From positions 137,261,001 through 137,325,000 of the forward strand of contig CM066731.1 in assembly GCA_033961575.1 (NCBI GenBank): a DNA stretch of 64,000 nt, given 5' to 3'. The DNA is from Aselliscus stoliczkanus (taxonomy: Eukaryota; Chordata; Mammalia; Chiroptera; Hipposideridae). Below, one piece after another: positions 1 to 11,226 of this stretch. The position numbers were made by a program, and so were the translations under genes. A model generated the notes under the pieces. That model worked only from the letters and a program-made list of their open reading frames with translations, was not told the DNA's origin and made no database searches. Position 1 is the first letter of the stretch. Each line of letters opens with the position of its first letter.

Positions 1-701
1 GAGTATAGAAAAAACAAAATGAAAATAACCTGCGTGGAGAGCTACAACCAGAGTCAAAATGAAGACTGGAAGAAGCCTTAGGATTGAAAGGAACCTTTGT
101 CGTTTGATCACCACAAAAGTTTTGTGGTTTTTTGTTTTTCATTTTCTCCTACTCACTTAAACTTTATAGGATTCTGCACTAATAGTCCCACTGCCTGGAC
201 ACCCTTTAACTGGCCACAAACTCCTATTTTTTTTTTTTAAATCTCCTATGTTCTAGCACTCTAGTTCACCACTCATTCAATGCTTAGTATACTTCGTATT
301 AAAATCACTAAGTATTGTGACTTTTCTTATGTATAGTTTTACCTGTTTATTGCCCAGCATGGTGCCTAACCCAGAAGACAATCTATAATTATCTGTATGT
401 TTAAATGATAGCATTTTATGTAGTGCTTTCTTCCTTTACTTTCAAATCAGCAGGTATTGACAAACCGATACTGGTCTTATTCCCCTTCAAAGGAGAGTCA
501 TGGGAAAAAGATAGTTCTTTTGGAACCACATTTTGAAGAACCCTGAATATCAGGCTAAAGATTTTCAACTTTGGTTAAGAGCAGCTAAATGTTTTGAGCA
601 AGAAAAGTAACATTATCAGAACTGTGCATTAAGAATATTAGTTTAAAATCATGTTGAAAATGAATTGGAATGAGTAAGAATAGAGATGGGAAAGTGAGTT
701 G
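1..701. other. No recognisable gene
   Basis: AT-rich sequence with a short poly(T) run near 228-238. No repeat family or exon was recognised. Confidence 0.5.
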
Positions 702-718
702 AAAAAAACTATACTGCT
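702..718 (+). repeat. Target-site duplication, left copy, PPM1J retrocopy
   Basis: The 17-mer aaaaaaactatactgct is repeated exactly at 1454-1470, bracketing the PPM1J retrocopy. The right copy overlaps the A-rich tail. Confidence 0.9.
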
Positions 719-1453
719 ACCCACCTCGAGTTCCCTGGAAGAGTTCAGTCCAAGGAGCTGGGCCAGAGGATGCTGTATCAGGACCAGAGCATCACTGGCT
801 GGGCCTACAAAAAGATCAAGCTGGAGGATCTCAGGTTTCCTCTGGTCTGTGGGGAGGGCAAAAAGGCTCAAGCGATGGCCACCATTGGGGTGACCCGGGG
901 CTTAGGAGACCACAACCTCAAGGTGTGCGTGTCACCCTGCCCATCCAGCCCTTCCTCTCCTGCTTCCCTGAGGTGCGAGTGTATGACCTGATGCAGTTCG
1001 AGCACTGCCCGGATGACGTGCTAGTCCTGGGAACAGATGGGCTGTGGGATGTCACCAGTGACTCTCAGGTAGCCGCCGCTGTGGACAGGGTGCTGTCGGG
1101 CTATGAGCCCAGTGACCCCAGCAAGTACACAGCTCTGGCCTAAGCTCTGGTCCTGGGGGCCCGGGGCGCCCCTCAGGACCATGGCTGGCATCTCCCAATA
1201 ACAAGCTGGGTTCCGGGGATGACATCTCAGTCTTCATCATCCCCCTGGAAGGGCCGGGTGGTTACTCCTGAGATGCTCAGCCCTGACTCTCCCGCCACCA
1301 TCCCAGCCTCTCCATGCTTATGCCCCACCCAGCCCAACTTCGGAAGTTGTCGCCCTCACCTTCTCTAGTGGCAGTTTAACTGAAGAAGGGGTATCTGTTA
1401 GATCCAAAATTATAACCATTGGCAAATAAACCAGATGGATAAAAAACAACAAC
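719..1453 (+). pseudogene. PPM1J: Processed pseudogene of PPM1J (PP2C-family Ser/Thr phosphatase), 5'-truncated
   Basis: The parent is a metal-dependent PP2C-family protein phosphatase. This retrocopy keeps roughly its C-terminal third. Codons in frame from 722 read HLEFPG..KELGQRML, and later segments show the PP2C motif GTDGLWD and the end DDISVFIIPLEGPGGYS followed by a stop at 1269-1271. The tail match fits PPM1J better than PPM1H or PPM1M (family knowledge). Lesions: a 1-nt deletion near 930-934, an in-frame TAA at 1141-1143 where the family has Gln (CAA), and a 1-nt deletion near 1192-1198. A 3'UTR follows with AATAAA at 1425-1430 and an A-rich tail. The copy lies between two perfect 17-bp direct repeats (702-718 and 1454-1470), which is the hallmark of L1-mediated insertion. 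No introns are seen. It cannot encode a phosphatase. Confidence 0.93.
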
Positions 1454-1470
1454 AAAAAAACTATACTGCT
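1454..1470 (+). repeat. Target-site duplication, right copy, PPM1J retrocopy
   Basis: Exact match to 702-718. It marks the 3' limit of the retrocopy just after AATAAA and the A-rich tail. Confidence 0.9.
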
Positions 1471-2384
1471 AAAATTCCATTTATGTTGCATCTAAGAGTC
1501 TTAGTCATCTCATATTCATTGTGTTTATCCAACACAGAAGAAGAAATTTCTTTAGAAGAACTTAAAGAATAATTTGACATTCTTGAGCTATAAAAATATA
1601 TTACTTCTAAACTTCAATCAAGGTAAAATTATAAAGCATACATTTTAATATTCTAGTTCTGATATTTGCCAGTAAAACATGCTAGTTAGCGGATTTAGAG
1701 GATGACAAAAACCATACTTACCAAGAATGTGGAGCTTATGGTATACATGGACAAAAAGATGCTTTAAATTTAATTTTATGTTGATTTTCATAACAAAATA
1801 TTCTGATGTTTGCCTGGGGAGATGCATATTTTGTTATGCTTCTTTGTCGACTGTAGATTCCTGTACTTGTTATCTCTGTACTTCCTCCTGCATTCCACAT
1901 AAGCCTGAATATTTCCAAATAGCACCTTGTTTATTTGCTTTTTCTCAACCACTGCTTATACCTCCTTTTCCCTTAATTTGGTTAATCTTGGCTAAGCGTT
2001 AAAGCAAAAGGAATTAGATTGAACAGGATTTAATATATTGTGAATGATATAAAGATGCATTCTATCTTAAATAGGGAAAAACTATAATGTGAATGACAGA
2101 GATATTTGGATTTAAAGGAATCAGTTATATTGAGTTAATCTCAAATAATTTAGGGAGATACATTTCGAGGGGAAATTCCTACTCATATACATGATAAGAC
2201 TGGTCCTAATATTACATTTTTCTTTTCCCCAAAGAAGGAAGAAACAGAGACTATAAGTGGAGATGGTAGTTCAAAAGAAGCACATGATACGTCAGTAAAA
2301 TACATAAATATCTTTTAAATTTATAACCTTTATTCAAATATAAGGTGCATATGTTCTATATTTAAGAATTAATAATGCAGTGTT
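1471..2384. other. Unassigned AT-rich stretch with one weak exon-like segment
   Basis: No known repeat was recognised. A pyrimidine tract ending in AG at 2234 precedes a 56-nt open segment (2235-2290) and then GTCAGT. It is reported as a finding, not a gene. Confidence 0.4.
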
Positions 2385-2605
2385 TTGTAAGATTTTGGGC
2401 CCTGGAGTTGTACAGCTTCAGTATTGAATTCTAGCTCTATTGATTACTAGCTGTGTTAGTATATAATATTTGAATTTCATGTGCTTCCTCTATGTTGGAT
2501 GGAAATAATATTTACTTTGCAAGGTTTGGAAAGATCAAATGAGAGGAAATGTAAAGCAACTAGTACAATGCCTGGGACATAGTAGTTAGTTAGCGAATAT
2601 TAGTT
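2385..2605 (+). repeat. MIR-type ancient SINE
   Basis: The order of blocks matches MIR: ctagctgtgt near 2448, aatgggaataata-like text near 2500, aaatgagaggaaatgtaaag, then acaatgcctgggacatagtag. It is degenerate, as expected for this old tRNA-derived family. Confidence 0.8.
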
Positions 2606-3364
2606 CATATCTCCTATCCCTTTTTACCTATTTCTTACAGGAATTGTACAGTTAGAAAACAAATATTTTAAAAATGCTTCATCTGCCATTATGCACCTAA
2701 GTACAACAAATGTACTGTATATCATTTTTGGTAAGTTACTTATTATGACACTATCTTGGAGTCAGAAATCATCTTGATTAGATACTGAAAATAATTTGAT
2801 ACTATGAATTTGCAATTAACTTTCTATTAAGCTAATGAAAGAGAGCCCCTATGCAGTTAAAAATAATTTCTATTTTGTTTGAAGTTTGCTTTAGAATATG
2901 GATGTTTTTGCTGTGGTTATTTATAATTAATTCTTCAAAGAAAATAATAAGAGAACATTGTGAAGATCCAACTCAAGCAACTCTGGAAATTGATTGAATT
3001 TCTCTATCCTTTTTTTCTCATCTTTTACTACTTCATTTTAGAAATAGATTACATGAACTTTCAGTGACAAAGTATCTTTTTAAGGCTTATCTGAAACTGC
3101 TGTCATTGTAATACCACTTGGGGTGGATAAATTTTATATATTTCCTGCGGCAAATAAGCAATTAATGGAAGCTCTTATTCCAGCTTCTCCTTGTTTTGAA
3201 TAAACAGAATAACTTTATTTCAACAAAATGCTTTTAAGGGGGTGACAGTATTGAAGAATTTGAAAGTTGTATGTACCCCAGTAATTTTACCAAGTCCTCT
3301 GTAAAACTGAGAATTGAATTAAATAGAAAAATGAGAGTAGGGACTGAAACTCTCGTATGGTTCA
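2606..3364. other. Unassigned stretch with an exon-like segment
   Basis: No repeat was named. It holds a strong acceptor-like tract ending at 2640 and a gtaagt donor at 2731, described under findings. Confidence 0.4.
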
Positions 3365-3470
3365 GGGTAATAATATTCTAACTAACATTCATTCAAAATT
3401 TACTATTTACTAGATATTATTCTAAGCCCTTTATATATACTCATTTAAAGAACCAGGCATTGCCTGAATT
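3365..3470 (+). repeat. MIR-like fragment
   Basis: Text such as ctaacattcattcaaaa..ttactagatattattctaagccctttatatatactcattt follows the MIR 3' half (tissue of 'ctaagcactttatatatatta'). It is short and diverged. Confidence 0.5.
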
Positions 3471-3759
3471 GTAAGAACAGCTTATAGGTGACTTGAAATG
3501 AAAAGGACTGCTTAAAAAAAAAACCCAACTTCCCTACAAGTATATTTTCCCATGTACTTCATCTTGTCTCTCATATGCACATTATATATACCTCATTTTA
3601 TATTTCTTTCCTATCTTATTTTCCTTTGTGCCCACAAACTTCTGTGCTCACATCTTCTTTCAGTCTGTGTATATGCTTTGAGTACATATGCATCTGTATA
3701 ATCACTATTACACAATCCACCCAACCTCTCAAGTCAGGAATATGGAAGCCATTTTAACA

Positions 3760-4550
3760 TCTTATTATCTTGTCACTTCTACTTCCTAAAAGCTCTTGAG
3801 TCACTTTTAATTTACAAGATTTCTGCCCTAGTTCAAACTCTTATCACTTCTGGCTTCAACTGTTTAAAAAGATTTCTAGTCTCTTTTCTAGCCCTAACCA
3901 CTTTTGGTCCATATTTCATATTACTGTCAAAGAGTATCTAATGAAATCGCTCTCTTGCTTATAATCATTGTTTTAAGTCAATTTTCTTATCATGATATAT
4001 CAAGCACATTGTAGCCTGGCCTCTATATACATTTTTAGCCTCGTTTCCAATAATTTTTCTCTTCTCTCCTGAACTTTGACATGCTAAAGTGCTTGAAGTT
4101 TTCTAAAATAACCCTTGGTTTTTTTGCTTTTCTATATATTCCTCTCTTTGGAATATCTGTCTACAATTTCCTGCTATCTGATGTCTTCGCTGTACTCCAC
4201 CTCAGTCCAGGGGAACCCATTAAATTTTACTTATCCTACAAGACTCAGAATTAATGTTAATTCTTTGGAATTAATTCTTGATCTCTCTGAGCAAATTGAG
4301 CACCCTCTCCTTAATGTGTTTCCATAGCATCTTGTACGTATTTTACTATCCTTGCCACCTCATTTATTTTCACATTATACACTTCTTCATATATAGCTCC
4401 CCCTCTGAATACATATTTTTCCTTTTTTATATGACTGTAATTTTTTACTATATAAAAATAGATAGATTTCTAAATATGACAATATTATTTATTACACATG
4501 TAATATTATAATGCATAAGATATAAATGAACTCTGTGCCTGTCTTCCTTG
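3760..4550 (+). repeat. Possible old LINE (L2-like) fragment
   Basis: The pyrimidine-rich text with ctccttaatgtgtttcc and catagcatcttgtacg resembles the 3' region of ancient L2-type LINEs. The assignment is from general resemblance only. The open frames at 4115-4511 are not gene-like. Confidence 0.35.
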
Positions 4551-5269
4551 CTGGATTTGGATACCTGAAGAGCAAGGCCAGCGTTTGTTTTTATCTGTAT
4601 ATCCCTTACAACATCCTGGTACATTCGAACTACTAAATGAAATTTACAAATTCATTCGACAAATATTTGTTGAGGGCTTTTATTTGTTGAGGAGAAAACA
4701 GCAGAGAACAAAGCACATCACAGTTCTGGCTTCCTAGATCTTACAGCCTGTGCTTAGTGATAGTGTTATTAATGTAAACTTTCTAAGCCCGCTTCTTCAC
4801 ATCCCGAAAATATCCATTCATGTGCTCTTTTCTGAGGTCATTTCCTTATTTACTCTAAATATTAATCTGAATTATTACATTCTAAGTGTTAATGTAAATT
4901 AATGCTAGTGTATTCCATTTTTTATAATCTAAGAACGCTTCCAAAAGTGTCCCTCAGGAGTATCTCATCAGTGACAGATGAAGAGGTTATTATTAAATTA
5001 CCTAAGAAATTGATCAACTTTTTGGGGACTAAATGACAAAAAAATTAAATTTTGTTAATAATTCACTATAAAATAGTTTTATAAGAATTTAAGCTACTGT
5101 CCTGACATTTTTATTACAACCCCAAATACCTTATTTTCATGTGTTTGTTTTTAGCATTTCTAAATATTATTTTGGGTGTTATTAAATGAAAACAGCTTTA
5201 AGGTATCTATACAGTTAAAGAGAGGGATTATTTACCACTGTTTAGTGACACCTTATGGAGGCTGTTAGG
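4551..5269. other. Mostly unassigned; short ancient-repeat-like piece at 4650-4750
   Basis: The text ttcattcgacaaatatttgttgag followed by gcagagaacaaagca resembles a widespread ancient mammalian repeat tail. The family is not named. The rest is AT-rich and unrecognised. Confidence 0.35.
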
Positions 5270-5385
5270 AATTCTCCTGAACTTTATATTTATGAACTAT
5301 TCAAACATATAGAAAATAACATACTCCTTTGTGCTCACCACCTAGATTTAATAAAGTTAGCCATGTTTTCTTTAGATCCAAGTGT
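5270..5385 (-). repeat. Old L1 3'-region fragment
   Basis: The text acatatagaaaataacatactcc..caccacctagatttaata is typical antisense L1 3'UTR-type sequence found in L1M families. Confidence 0.45.
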
Positions 5386-5522
5386 CCGAAGTGTGGTCCA
5401 TGTCCCAGCAATATCAGCATCGCTTGTGAGCTTATTAGAACTGTAGAATCCAAGCATCTTCCCATCCCCAATCCTCTTGAATCCAAATCTGCATTTTAAT
5501 AAAATTCCCAGGTTATTTAAAT
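5386..5522 (-). repeat. MER5A-type hAT-Charlie element
   Basis: Successive blocks agtgtggtcca, cagcaatatcagcatcgct and ttattagaactgtagaatcc, ending in ttttaataaaattcccagg, follow the MER5A consensus in antisense. It is non-coding. The terminal repeats are eroded. Confidence 0.7.
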
Positions 5523-5529
5523 CTTTGCT

Positions 5530-6001
5530 GTAATTTTTTTTTTCACAGAAAGATATATATTTAGGTAAACTTCCCCCTCTCCCATCCTATTCACTTCTCT
5601 CCTTTCTCTTCCAAGGTAATATCTATCTTAAAGTTTATATGTATTCTCCCTATCCATATTTTTATATTTTTATCACATAGGTTTATATCCCTAACTACAC
5701 ATACATATGCACACCCTGTTTTTAAACTTTGTATAAATACAGGTTTATTTTTCTGCAACTGTTTTTCACTGAGTGGTGTTTTTGAGTTTTATCCATGTTT
5801 TGGTTATCTTAGTCAAGAAATCCCTATTTGCCCCAGTGTTACCAAGCTTTTTTCTCGCATTTTCTTTTAACAGTTTTACCACTTTACTTTTCATATTTGT
5901 CGGAGGCGCCAGACAAATAAGAAGATGATCTTATTCAGGATATTGCAGTAGCACAATGTTCATTAATGAGGAACATGTCAAAGTAAAAGAAGGGGACTTG
6001 G
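5530..6001 (-). repeat. Degenerate L1 fragment
   Basis: The stretch around 5730-5820 (ttctgcaactgtttttcactgagtgg, gagttttatccatgtttt) matches antisense L1M 3'UTR text. The rest is unassigned. Confidence 0.45.
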
Positions 6002-6165
6002 TTTTTTTTTTCTTCTTTATTAGTTTCAGGTGTACAAAGCAACATAATAAACATTTACACCCCTCACAAAGTGATAAAAACCCCCAATCTGCACCCCTCT
6101 GATATTATATATAGCTCTTACAATGCCATTTACTGTCTTCCCTGTGCCATACTCTACATCCTGTG
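6002..6165 (-). repeat. L1/half-L1 3' end, antisense
   Basis: A poly(T) is followed by ttagtttcaggtgtacaaagcaac, then the cctctgatattatatatagct block. The order is the same as the 3' end of the half-L1 at 20376-20993, so it is a 5'-truncated copy of the same 3'UTR family. Confidence 0.8.
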
Positions 6166-6389
6166 TTTTTATAAAGGCAGGTAAACAAGGAAGTCATAAT
6201 CATTGGGGAAGGGTGGAGGTAGGGCATATATAGGAATATATATGTGAGAAGAGTGTGGCCTTCTGATTTTGTCTGGAAACTCAGAAGAGTGGAGAGATTT
6301 CTCAACTATTATTCCTTTCAGGAAACACAGGACTCAGATAAAATCACATTTAAGAATTGAATTTATCTAGAATTTTGTTTACATATATT

Positions 6390-6611
6390 CAAATAGTTCT
6401 CTTTTTATCAATGGAGAGTCAGTTTTCAGTTATCCTAGTGATAATTTTGCTAACGAAGGTTCATTCTTCCCCACTGACTTCTGAACTTCCTCTTCTATTT
6501 CAGTGGTCTGTTTGTCTATCTCAGAGTTAATACATAGTTTTTAATTATTATAGCTTTATAAAATAAACCTGTCCTAAATGTGCTTGGAAAGAGTTGTTGG
6601 GTGGTGAAATG

Positions 6612-6670
<59 letters not shown>

Positions 6671-7300
6671 CCCTCCAATTTTGTTAATTATGTTGCCAAC
6701 ATACACAGGCATGAATTTTTGTGTTTCTTTGTGAGTTATTAAATCCTAATGTTGTTGATGGAAGATGTTAAAATCTTCCACTGTGATAGTGAGTGTTTTC
6801 TCTTCTTCCATCAATTTTTGTTGTATGTATTTTGAGGCTCTGTTATTAGATGCATAAAGTTTTAAAATGTTTTAACTTGCCGATTAATGTCTTATGTAAT
6901 AATTATAACTAGAAATAAATTTTACCTTGAAATCTATTTCATTGGATATTAGTGTAGCTACATCAGCTTTCTGTTTTGTTTTGTTAATTTTTGTGGGGAG
7001 TTTTCATATTTTTTCTGTGAACTATTTGTCCTTATGTTTTAGGTGTACATTTGAATTTTTTTATTGTTGTCAAGTCTGATAATCTTTTAATGAGAAAATT
7101 TGTCCATTATTACTTGTAGTAATTATTGATACATTTAGTTCATATGGCATTACATTATTTTTTTCCATCTTATTTTTTTGCCTTCTATTTTTCCTGCTTT
7201 TTTTCCTGTTTCTTTCTCTTTTTCTGATTTCTGTGAATTAATTTGTTATTTTGTTTCTTTTCCTTTTTCCAATGGAATATTTTTCTTTATTTATTTTTGT
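6390..7300 (-). repeat. Old L1 ORF2-region fragments, antisense
   Basis: The text resembles antisense L1 ORF2, for example ttcagtggtctgtttgtctat and ggatattagtgtagctacatcagctttctg. It is degenerate with no usable frame, and the (CA)n at 6616-6668 lies inside it. Confidence 0.6.
6616..6668. repeat. (CA)n microsatellite
   Basis: About 26 uninterrupted CA dinucleotides. Confidence 0.98.
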
Positions 7301-8570
7301 CCTGTACTAATTTGAAAGTATATTCTGTTTGTATGTTGGTTTTGTTTCCCCTAAAGTGCCTAGAGACGATCTACATTTAGATGTTTTAGGGAACCATGTG
7401 TATCTATGGCATGGAACAAAAGATAGAACTGAAAACTGCAGGTTTGCAATAATAGTTGTATAGGTGAAGCTTTGGCTGTACATGTTATTCAAAGAGCATA
7501 CTGAAAGGAAGAAATTTTAGAATTTAAATTTATTTAGAAAGTAAGAATGAAACCCTAGCCAACACTTATTTATTAAGGAATAGGAAAAGCCCATACAGAT
7601 TACTGAGAAAAGGCAGCAAAAAAGATACTGAAGAGGCAGGTGAAATAAACGGTGGTCTCAGAACCCAAGGGAAATGATAATTTTAGGAAGAAGGGGAAGT
7701 CAGTGTTAAATATTTGAGACAGGTCAAGTAAGATAAGGATTGCAAAATATCCTTTATTTTTAGGAGTTTAAGATTATTGATATTCTTAGCAGAACTTTCA
7801 GTAGAAAGAACAGGTATCTTATTAAGTTTATGAAAAAAGTGTAAACATGAATCATAATATGATGAGGTTAGAGTGTGTTAGCTTTTTTGTTTTTTGTTTG
7901 TTTAAAACTTAAAAGTGAGAATTTTTGTTTTAAACGTGTTTTAAAAAACCCTTTAAACGTGTTTATATATTATGAAAGGCATAGAGAAGAATGGATGAGG
8001 GTGCAGAAGAGAGGGAATCATTCACAGAATGAGATAGAGCAGGATAGAAGGAGACAAAGACGGGGTGATACAGGGAATGGAGTATTAAGGACCACTTTCT
8101 ATCCAAGGTCAAGGACATGCCTTAGCTTTGCTTGATTGCAGAGGAGCAGTATACATCATACAGTGTTTTTCCTTTTGGGAAACATTTAGTTCATGGTAGA
8201 GGAAGAACAGATTTCAGCTTCTTTTCCTCATTTTCTTCACATCTTTCCGGCTTCTTTAGAGTCCTTTCAGTTGTCCGTAGCTGTGAGGAATGAAGCTTTC
8301 CCTTTAGACCTCAATCATGTAGGGTTCCAAGAAATTTGGTTTTCTTCTCAATTATGTCCTGATTCAGTGTGCAGAGGTAGCTATGAACATGAAACCTACA
8401 GTGGTTGTAGATGATACCATTTATTGAATTTTCTTTGTAGAGAACTAGGGTTTATCAGATTAAAACCCTGCTTCTAGGTTTAAAGATCAGGTTGAGCTGC
8501 CAGTGTTTCATTATCACATATATTTCATGTCAGAATGATCCGGCCTTTGTTCTACCTTTACCGATTTGAA
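7301..8570. other. Unassigned, with an old-repeat-like block at about 7560-7780
   Basis: The block with gaggtca-like text (gagacaggtcaagtaagataagg at 7716-7738) resembles an ancient mammalian repeat that I cannot name, and 40070-40600 resembles the other side of the same family. No gene is seen. The open frames near 7875 and 8193 look like chance. Confidence 0.35.
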
Positions 8571-8571
8571 T

Positions 8572-8625
<54 letters not shown>

Positions 8626-8647
8626 ATCTATCTATTATCTATCTATC
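8572..8647. repeat. (CTAT)n microsatellite
   Basis: About 18 tetranucleotide units with two interruptions (tcatcta, ttatcta) near the right end. Confidence 0.97.
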
Positions 8648-8991
8648 GCAAGAATAAGAAAAAGTAGAAGCTATTATGTGTTATTTTGTCTTTATCAACT
8701 CCATGAGACTTACATATCATTTAAAACAAATAGGACTTTTTTGATTCATCTTCTTGTTCTAAGCATATCTAAAAATTTATTACATTGCCTCAAGTATTGC
8801 GTTGTTGGAAACGTCATGACGTATTTTGTCTATGTTTTTCAAAGGTCATTTATTTATATAAAGAACAAAGATCAATCAATTACCCGTTTTGTTCGATAAC
8901 CTTTTGCCATCTTCAAAGTGAGCTTCATAATTCCTCGTTCGTAGAACAACCTTTGTTTGTGAAAAACTGAACAAGGTGCTGATTTACAGCC

Positions 8992-9264
8992 TCATCTGAA
9001 TTGAACGTTACCACACAAGGAGTTTTGAAGAGAGCGAAACAAGTGGAAGTCTGATGGCACAAAGTCAGATGAGTATGGTGGGTGTGGCAACACATCCCGT
9101 CCAAGCTTCAATAATTTTTGACAGGTGATCAAATTCATGTGTGGTCTCGCGTTGTTGTGATGGAACACAACTCCTTTACAATTAACAAGCTCTGGACGTT
9201 TCTGGATGATGGATTCGTTCAAATTGTCCAGTTTGTCTGAATTGTCCAAATTGACAGTACACAT
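8992..9264 (-). pseudogene. Mariner transposase C-terminal half (broken)
   Basis: The frame encodes the end of the DD34D core: KRPELVNCKGVVFHHNNARP and then PPYSSDFVPSDFHLFRSLQN. The first motif carries Asn for the catalytic Asp and the last Asp is kept. It is out of frame with the N-terminal half and stops early at about 8992. Further family-like sequence continues to about 8900 in another frame. Confidence 0.85.
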
Positions 9265-9510
9265 TCAAATTGATTGTTTGGTTCCTTGGTAGGAACTCGA
9301 AAAACACACCTTTAAAATCCCACCACACTGAGAGCATAACCTCCCTCTGATGAATGTCTGCTTTCGAGGCGAATCATCACGTCGGGACCAAAGTCTTTTG
9401 CGCACCACATTATTGTCAACAGTCTACTTCTCATCACGTTATCAGTCGCTTCAAAAAAGGATCGTTTTCCTCCCGTTTAATGAGCATATTGCAGATGTTT
9501 ATACATGCCA

Positions 9511-9800
9511 TCAAATGAACTTCTTTGAGTCATGCGGAACCCAAATATCGAGCTTGCTTACGTATCCCAGCTTCTTCAGGTGGTCGTGAATGCTTGAATG
9601 ATGGATGTTCAATGTTTCTGCAATCTCTTGTGCCGTGTAATGAGGGTTTGACTTGATCAATGCCTTTATTTTGTCGTCACCAACCTCGGTGGGCCTCCCT
9701 GACCGAAGAGCGTTGTTGAGATCAAAATCACCAGCACGGAATTTCGTCAACCATCGTTGGCACTGACATTCTTGTAGAGCGTTGTCTCTAAACTTTATGT
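9511..9800 (-). pseudogene. Mariner transposase N-terminal half (broken)
   Basis: The reading frame covers the DNA-binding helix-turn-helix pair and the linker up to WVPHDSKK, then ends at a stop at 9511-9513. The family normally continues in frame into the catalytic core. Mariner transposases are about 340-350 residues, and this frame supplies only about the first third. Sequence upstream of about 9800 in this frame is the element's leader. Confidence 0.85.
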
Positions 9801-10069
9801 AACTTTTCACAAGCTTGACGCGCTTTCTTCCCTTTATGGAAGTAAAACAGTAAAATATGGCAAAAATGCACAGTAAATTGCTCAATTTGTTTTTAGAATG
9901 AAGCTAGAACTATCCGCTGTCAAATGAAATAGCAATAACATAGATGGGAATGACTTTAGTCCTTCCAAAAATGAACTTGTGCCATCTGTTGCAAACATGC
10001 ATCATGACTGTTCTGACAACACAATATTTTTCATAAACCCGTCCTCATTCTGGGCTAACTTCAATTTTT

Positions 10070-10150
10070 ATAGATCAGTAATATTGGTAGAGCTCTGAGC
10101 AGTTTACAAAGTACTTTCATATGTATCAGCTTAATCATTTTGTTTTGTGT
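10070..10150 (+). repeat. MIR-like fragment
   Basis: The text gagcagtttacaaagtactttcatatgtatcagcttaatc is the MIR-family 'acaaagcactttcacata' block. It is short. Confidence 0.4.
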
Positions 10151-10379
10151 TCATTTTTATGTGATCTTTTATACTTCATATAGATTCTTGGAAAATATTA
10201 ATTCATTTGTTTTCTAAACCACAATATTATTCATTGAGGTAATTGGTGACTGTATTGTCAGAAATGGGATAATAAATGGTTTTCAACCTCAACTCTTTTT
10301 TAATTCATAGTCACTTTCGGATCTTTGACCATGGATTCAAACCAGTTTCTATAATAATTTTGAAATTTTTTTTACCGTC

Positions 10380-10431
<52 letters not shown>

Positions 10432-11028
10432 CTTTGTTTTGCTATTGCCCTTTCTTATCCCTATTATCTATGGGGTGTGCAGTCTCTCTTTTTTCTTCAG
10501 GTATTACCCCTTTGATTATCATCTTTTTCTTCTCTCCTTTATAACCTGTTATCCTGAAATCATTATCCGTATTTCCTTCTCTACTGTTTCCCTCCTGTTT
10601 AGTTTTGTAGATTGATTTATGAATTATATAAATTTTCTATTTAATTTAGAAAAGGTAGGAAAAAATTTTTTTAATGAAAAGAGATCTAAATTCCCACTCA
10701 GACCCAATTTTTATCCTTCAGGTTTTTTTTCTGTGCATATATACAGTACTCATATAATTAGAATAGTGTTAAACATATATTTTACCTTTCTAATCAATAA
10801 ACATGAGTGCATTTTCATGTCAGTAAATATTGATTTGAATTGCCATTTTAATTGTAGAATAGTGTATCAGTATATAGATTTGCTAGAACTTATTTAAACA
10901 CTGTTGAATTGTTGCAGTTTAGTTTGCTTCCAGTTATTTCTCCCCATTATAAACTGCAGCCCATATTTTTACAAAAACATATGCCTATTTGTTTATTTGC
11001 TTAAATAAAATGTGAAATATTTGTATCT
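10151..11028. other. Unassigned AT-rich stretch holding a (GA)n array
   Basis: Apart from the microsatellite, no repeat or gene was recognised. The open frame at 10276-10515 reads through the (GA)n and the one at 10619-10897 has no gene-like features. Confidence 0.4.
10382..10429. repeat. (GA)n microsatellite
   Basis: 24 uninterrupted GA units. It is an all-purine strand. Confidence 0.98.
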
Positions 11029-11044
11029 AAGAATGTGATTTTTT

Positions 11045-11210
11045 GGGGGCTGGCCGAGTGGCTCAGTTGGTTAAGAGCTCACTCAAGAGTGCGAGCTGAG
11101 CTCTGAGCAACAGCAGTTCAATGCCCAGCCTGAGAGCTGAGCTGCTGCTGAGCTGCCAACAGGTAGCAGGATGGCTCGGCTAAAAAAAAAAAAAAAAAAG
11201 AAAAAGAAAA
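11045..11210 (+). mobile_element. tRNA-derived SINE, family 2 (subtype with extra block)
   Basis: The head gggctggccgagtggctcag is tRNA-like, with the A-box-like tggctcagttgg. An extra block around ctcactcaagagtgcgag separates the boxes, and the same block is in the copy at 56556. It ends in gcaggatggctcggct plus an A-rich tail. Imperfect direct repeats (agaatgtgattttttt-like at 11030-11044 and agaatatcactttttt at 11211-11226) flank it. It is a SINE, not a tRNA gene: the cloverleaf is broken and a tail follows. Confidence 0.88.
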
Positions 11211-11226
11211 AGAATATCACTTTTTT

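Larger units (their letters stand above)
8797..10024 (-). mobile_element. Mariner (DD34D) DNA transposon, complete ends, inactivated
   Basis: This 1,228-bp element is flanked by TA on both sides (8795-8796 and 10025-10026). The outermost bases pair as imperfect terminal inverted repeats: left ttgcgttgttggaaacgtca, right (reversed) ttgtgttgtcagaacagtca. The minus strand holds a degenerate cut-and-paste transposase. The N-terminal helix-turn-helix region lies at 9511-9800 (residues SGRPTEV, TAQEIAETLNIHHSSIHDHL, then LGYVSKLDIWVPH). The C-terminal catalytic part lies at 8992-9264, with HHNNARPH in place of the family HHDNARPH, then HPPYSSDFVPSDFHLF. The second catalytic Asp is therefore Asn. 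Frameshifts and stops at about 9265-9513 break the middle, including the first catalytic Asp block. The length is typical for mariner. Confidence 0.93.

Noticed and set aside
925..1143. PP2C phosphatase gene, functional
   Set aside because: It is an intronless, 5'-truncated retrocopy with two frameshifts, a premature stop and target-site duplications.
10276..10515. 79-codon frame with an Arg-Glu repeat
   Set aside because: The RERERE run is the (GA)n microsatellite.
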